Source: Mangrovimonas yunxiaonensis (GTDB lineage: Bacteria > Bacteroidota > Bacteroidia > Flavobacteriales > Flavobacteriaceae). From it: a stretch of DNA of 64,000 nucleotides. The notes beneath the pieces were generated by a model. It was given only the letters and a program-made list of their open reading frames with translations, was not told the DNA's origin and ran no database searches. Below, one piece after another: positions 61,837 to 64,000 of this stretch. Within the stretch, counting starts at the first letter, position 1. The number at the start of each line of letters is the position of its first letter. The DNA lies in the NCBI RefSeq assembly GCF_000733475.1, contig NZ_JPFK01000008.1:1-64000 (forward strand), in the 5' to 3' direction. A program made the position numbers and the translations under genes.

Positions 61837-62667
61837 ATGAAGTACATTTTTTTAATAATACTAGGAAGTTGGTTTTCAAGCGTCAATTTATTAGCACAGG
61901 ATAAAATAGATTCTGTAAAACCTAAAAAAAAGCATATTAAAACAGTAGAGTATAAGTTAAAAAAAGGGGAATTAAAAAATAGAGACAGCCTTTTTGCCTC
62001 AAATAGTTACCCCTACAGTTTTATGGTTTTTGATAAAAATGGCCACATGATTGAAGTTGGTCGAAAAAATGCTGACGGTTCACTTATTAATAAGAATGTT
62101 TATATTAAAGATGAAAAAGGAATTTCCGCTAAAGGATTTAAAATAATTGCTTCCAATGAAATTGAAAGGTATTGGATTAACCAATATGATTTAGATGGTA
62201 ATCTAATTAAAACCAAGACTTATGATTCTGGTGACAACCTAATTCATCATAGCACATTAAAGTATGATGCTCAAGGAAATGTAATTGAAAAATCAGTAAC
62301 AGATGTATTGCTTAATTCGGGATATAGAATAATAAATGAGTACAATGTAAACGGAAAGTTAAAACAGCGTTTTAAATATTCTCTAGAAGGAGAGCTGCTT
62401 ACTGTTTCTAAATATGCTTATAAGAAAAGAAAGTTTTTTCATACTATGAAAGATAAAAAAGATGGTAGCCAATTTAAACAAGTATACAAGTACGATGCGG
62501 GCAAGAATTTAATAGGCCTTAATACATATGATAATGAAGGGGATTTAATAGGTAAAAGGAGTTACGATTACATTTATGATGATTTTGGAAACTGGATTAC
62601 ACAAAAGTGTCGTTCATATGGAAAATTGCATAAGGTTATGGAAAGAGAAATTGAGTACTACAAATAA
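61837..62667 (+). CDS. Exported YD-like repeat protein
   Basis: A 276-residue protein with a signal peptide (MKYIFLIILGSWFSSVNLLAQ) and tandem beta-hairpin repeats of the form YDLDGNLIKTKTYDSGDNL, YDAQGNVIEKS, YDAGKNLIGLNTYDNEGDL and DDFGNWITQK. These resemble RHS/YD repeats without the toxin core or secretion domain. It could bind carbohydrate in the periplasm or at the surface. Function unknown; co-transcribed with DUF3124. Confidence 0.7.
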   Translation: MKYIFLIILGSWFSSVNLLAQDKIDSVKPKKKHIKTVEYKLKKGELKNRDSLFASNSYPYSFMVFDKNGHMIEVGRKNADGSLINKNVYIKDEKGISAKGFKIIASNEIERYWINQYDLDGNLIKTKTYDSGDNLIHHSTLKYDAQGNVIEKSVTDVLLNSGYRIINEYNVNGKLKQRFKYSLEGELLTVSKYAYKKRKFFHTMKDKKDGSQFKQVYKYDAGKNLIGLNTYDNEGDLIGKRSYDYIYDDFGNWITQKCRSYGKLHKVMEREIEYYK

Positions 62668-62691
62668 TTACACGCTAAAATTTAACTGTTA

Positions 62692-62724
62692 TTGCAGTCT
62701 GTAATACAGAATTAATTACATTTG
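62692..62724 (+). promoter_or_regulatory. Promoter: TTG-N22-TACATTTG for ychF
   Basis: TTG at 62692-62694 and exact -7 TACATTTG at 62717-62724, 22 bases apart; the ATG is at 62778. Confidence 0.55.
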
Positions 62725-62777
62725 CCGCTACAAAAATAACAGCACTTGTTGTAGAGTGTTTTTAACTTTAATTTTAA

Positions 62778-63872
62778 ATGAAAGCAGGAATTGTAGGATT
62801 ACCAAACGTTGGAAAATCAACCTTATTTAATTGTTTATCTAATGCTAAGGCACAAAGTGCCAATTTCCCTTTTTGTACGATAGAACCTAATGTAGGGGTT
62901 GTTAATGTTCCCGACCCTAGGTTGTCAAAACTAGAAGAATTGGTAAATCCAGAGCGCGTTCTTCCTGCCACTGTAGAGATTGTTGATATTGCTGGATTGG
63001 TAAAGGGTGCAAGCAAAGGCGAAGGCTTAGGCAATCAGTTTTTGGCGAACATTCGCGAAACCGATGCCATTTTGCATGTGTTGCGCTGCTTTGATAACGA
63101 TAATATTGTACATGTTGATGGCAATGTAAACCCTATTCGGGATAAAGAGACCATAGATATCGAGCTACAGCTAAAGGATTTGGAAACTACCGAGAAAAAA
63201 CTCGATAAAGTTAAGCGTGCAGCAAAAACAGGCAACAAAGAAGCACAAGCAGAAGAAGCCGTTTTGTTAAAAATTAAACAAGGGTTAGAGTCGGGAATAT
63301 CGGTTAGAGCGTTAGAGTTTAGCGAAGAAGACTACAACGAGTATGTTAAGCCATTACAGTTTATTACAGACAAGCCTGTTTTGTACGTGTGCAATGTCGA
63401 TGAAGGCTCGGCAGTAAGTGGCAATGCCTATGTAGAACAAGTGCGCGAGGCCGTAAAAGATGAACAGGCAGAAATTTTGGTTTTGGCTGTTGGAACAGAA
63501 GCCGATATTAATGAGCTTGACGACTATGAAGAGCGCCAAATGTTTTTACAGGATATCGGGCTTGAAGAACCAGGGTCTTCAAAATTAATCCGTTCGGCAT
63601 ATAAGTTATTAAACCAGCAAACATACTTTACAGCGGGCGTTAAAGAGGTTAGAGCGTGGACTGTTACTGTTGGAGCAACCGCACCACAAGCAGCCGGAGT
63701 AATCCATACCGATTTTGAAAAAGGCTTTATTCGCGCCGAGGTTATTGCTTATAACGATTATGTAAGCCATGGTAGTGAAGCCAAGGTTAAAGAAGCAGGT
63801 AAAATGCGAGTTGAAGGAAAAAATTATATTGTAAAAGACGGCGACGTGATGCACTTCTTGTTTAACGTGTAA
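62778..63872 (+). CDS. ychF: Ribosome-binding ATPase YchF
   Basis: A 364-residue Obg-family ATPase. The P-loop GLPNVGKST (6-14) and G3 region [20 protein letters not shown] are intact. In place of the GTPase NKxD is NVDE (about 206-209), the change that makes YchF prefer ATP. A C-terminal TGS domain (about 280-364) ends with [11 protein letters not shown]. It binds the 70S ribosome and is redox-regulated in E. coli. It has its own promoter and a strong terminator. Confidence 0.92.
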   Translation: MKAGIVGLPNVGKSTLFNCLSNAKAQSANFPFCTIEPNVGVVNVPDPRLSKLEELVNPERVLPATVEIVDIAGLVKGASKGEGLGNQFLANIRETDAILHVLRCFDNDNIVHVDGNVNPIRDKETIDIELQLKDLETTEKKLDKVKRAAKTGNKEAQAEEAVLLKIKQGLESGISVRALEFSEEDYNEYVKPLQFITDKPVLYVCNVDEGSAVSGNAYVEQVREAVKDEQAEILVLAVGTEADINELDDYEERQMFLQDIGLEEPGSSKLIRSAYKLLNQQTYFTAGVKEVRAWTVTVGATAPQAAGVIHTDFEKGFIRAEVIAYNDYVSHGSEAKVKEAGKMRVEGKNYIVKDGDVMHFLFNV

Positions 63873-63890
63873 GTGTTTCTCTTATATAAA

Positions 63891-63930
63891 AAACCAACCC
63901 CTATTTTTAATTAAAAATAGGGGTTTTTTT
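63891..63930. terminator. Bidirectional rho-independent terminator
   Basis: Near-perfect palindrome AACCCCTATTTTTA / TAAAAATAGGGGTT flanked by A and T runs, between ychF and the convergent gene at the window end. Confidence 0.85.
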
Positions 63931-63945
63931 ATGTTTGGAAAGAGG

Positions 63946-64000
63946 CTATTCTTCTTCATCATAAACACCTTCTTTTAAATCGTAGTTTAGAATAATATGG
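63946..64000 (-). CDS. 3' end of a minus-strand gene (partial)
   Basis: The minus-strand frame ending in TAG at 63946-63948 is open to the window edge and reads HIILNYDLKEGVYDEEE at its C-terminus. It is acidic at the end. It is convergent with ychF and shares its terminator. Too little is visible to name it. Confidence 0.45.
   Translation of the reverse strand, partial: HIILNYDLKEGVYDEEE

Noticed and set aside
1-64000. tRNA, rRNA, integrase, transposase, toxin-antitoxin or defence genes
   Set aside because: None recognised on reading both strands; no T-arm-like GTTCGAATC, no transposase or integrase motif and no terminal repeats were seen. A covariance-model search would settle RNA genes.

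Overview
This window reads as a chromosome segment of a member of the Flavobacteriaceae (Bacteroidota), probably a marine-type flavobacterium. The evidence is a low G+C, A/T-rich intergenic style; many exact matches to the Bacteroidota -7 promoter element TAnnTTTG; type IX secretion (T9SS) C-terminal sorting domains; TonB-dependent receptors with carboxypeptidase-like N-terminal domains; Bacteroidota families such as DUF4249, DUF4834, DUF3667 and BatA; and a probable sulfonolipid (capnine) gene pair. No rRNA, tRNA, CRISPR array, insertion sequence or prophage was recognised. Genes are dense, and no gene-free stretch exceeds 300 bases.

Region by region. 1-3180: the 3' end of a large secreted repeat protein built of near-identical 243-bp units, convergent with a secreted FG-GAP/VCBS protein; both carry T9SS tails. 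3477-9016: an RlmI-like rRNA methyltransferase, a nitronate monooxygenase-like flavoprotein, a 58-residue membrane protein, a TonB-dependent outer membrane protein and ArsC. 9034-13709: prfB with a programmed +1 frameshift, threonine aldolase, a YbaB/EbfC protein and oligopeptidase B. 13773-18437: a cystathionine-beta-synthase-like enzyme and an alpha-oxoamine synthase (best read as CapA and CapB of capnine synthesis), then a GNAT acyltransferase and an outer-membrane barrel on the other strand. 18534-24000: an envelope operon of DUF4834, YfhO, a GT4 glycosyltransferase and a flippase.

24077-34600: two exported paralogues of an unknown family, DUF3667, UvrA, an ECF sigma factor followed by a 49-residue ORF, a cysteine-free endonuclease III, Bcp peroxiredoxin, a conserved unknown and a PhnP-like metallo-hydrolase. 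34600-46857: a coiled-coil membrane protein; a minus-strand cell-surface operon (unknown exported protein, STN-TonB receptor, DUF4249 lipoprotein, plug-like protein without barrel); a second minus-strand operon (BatA/VWA protein, a dihydroorotase homologue lacking the metal-binding HxH, a small membrane protein, an esterase); and a GT2 glycosyltransferase with an extra C-terminal domain.

46965-64000: an M61 metallopeptidase, an S10 serine carboxypeptidase, a TIGR02757 protein, LolD, FolE, a small membrane protein, a probable metal-uptake cluster (His-rich receptor plus His/Cys-rich small protein), a DUF937 protein, serC-serA, a LuxC-like acyl-CoA reductase divergent from a 2[4Fe-4S] ferredoxin, DUF3124, a YD-like repeat protein and YchF. 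The last bases hold the 3' end of an unidentified minus-strand gene.

Functional links: SerA and SerC make O-phosphoserine, which is the known co-substrate (with sulfite) of CapA-type cysteate synthase, so two distant loci here may feed one sulfonolipid pathway. Most other genes are core metabolism or cell-envelope functions. Nothing resembles a defence island or a mobile element. The most interesting unknowns are the STN-receptor operon, the paralogous exported pair, the degenerate dihydroorotase operon, and two small ORFs.
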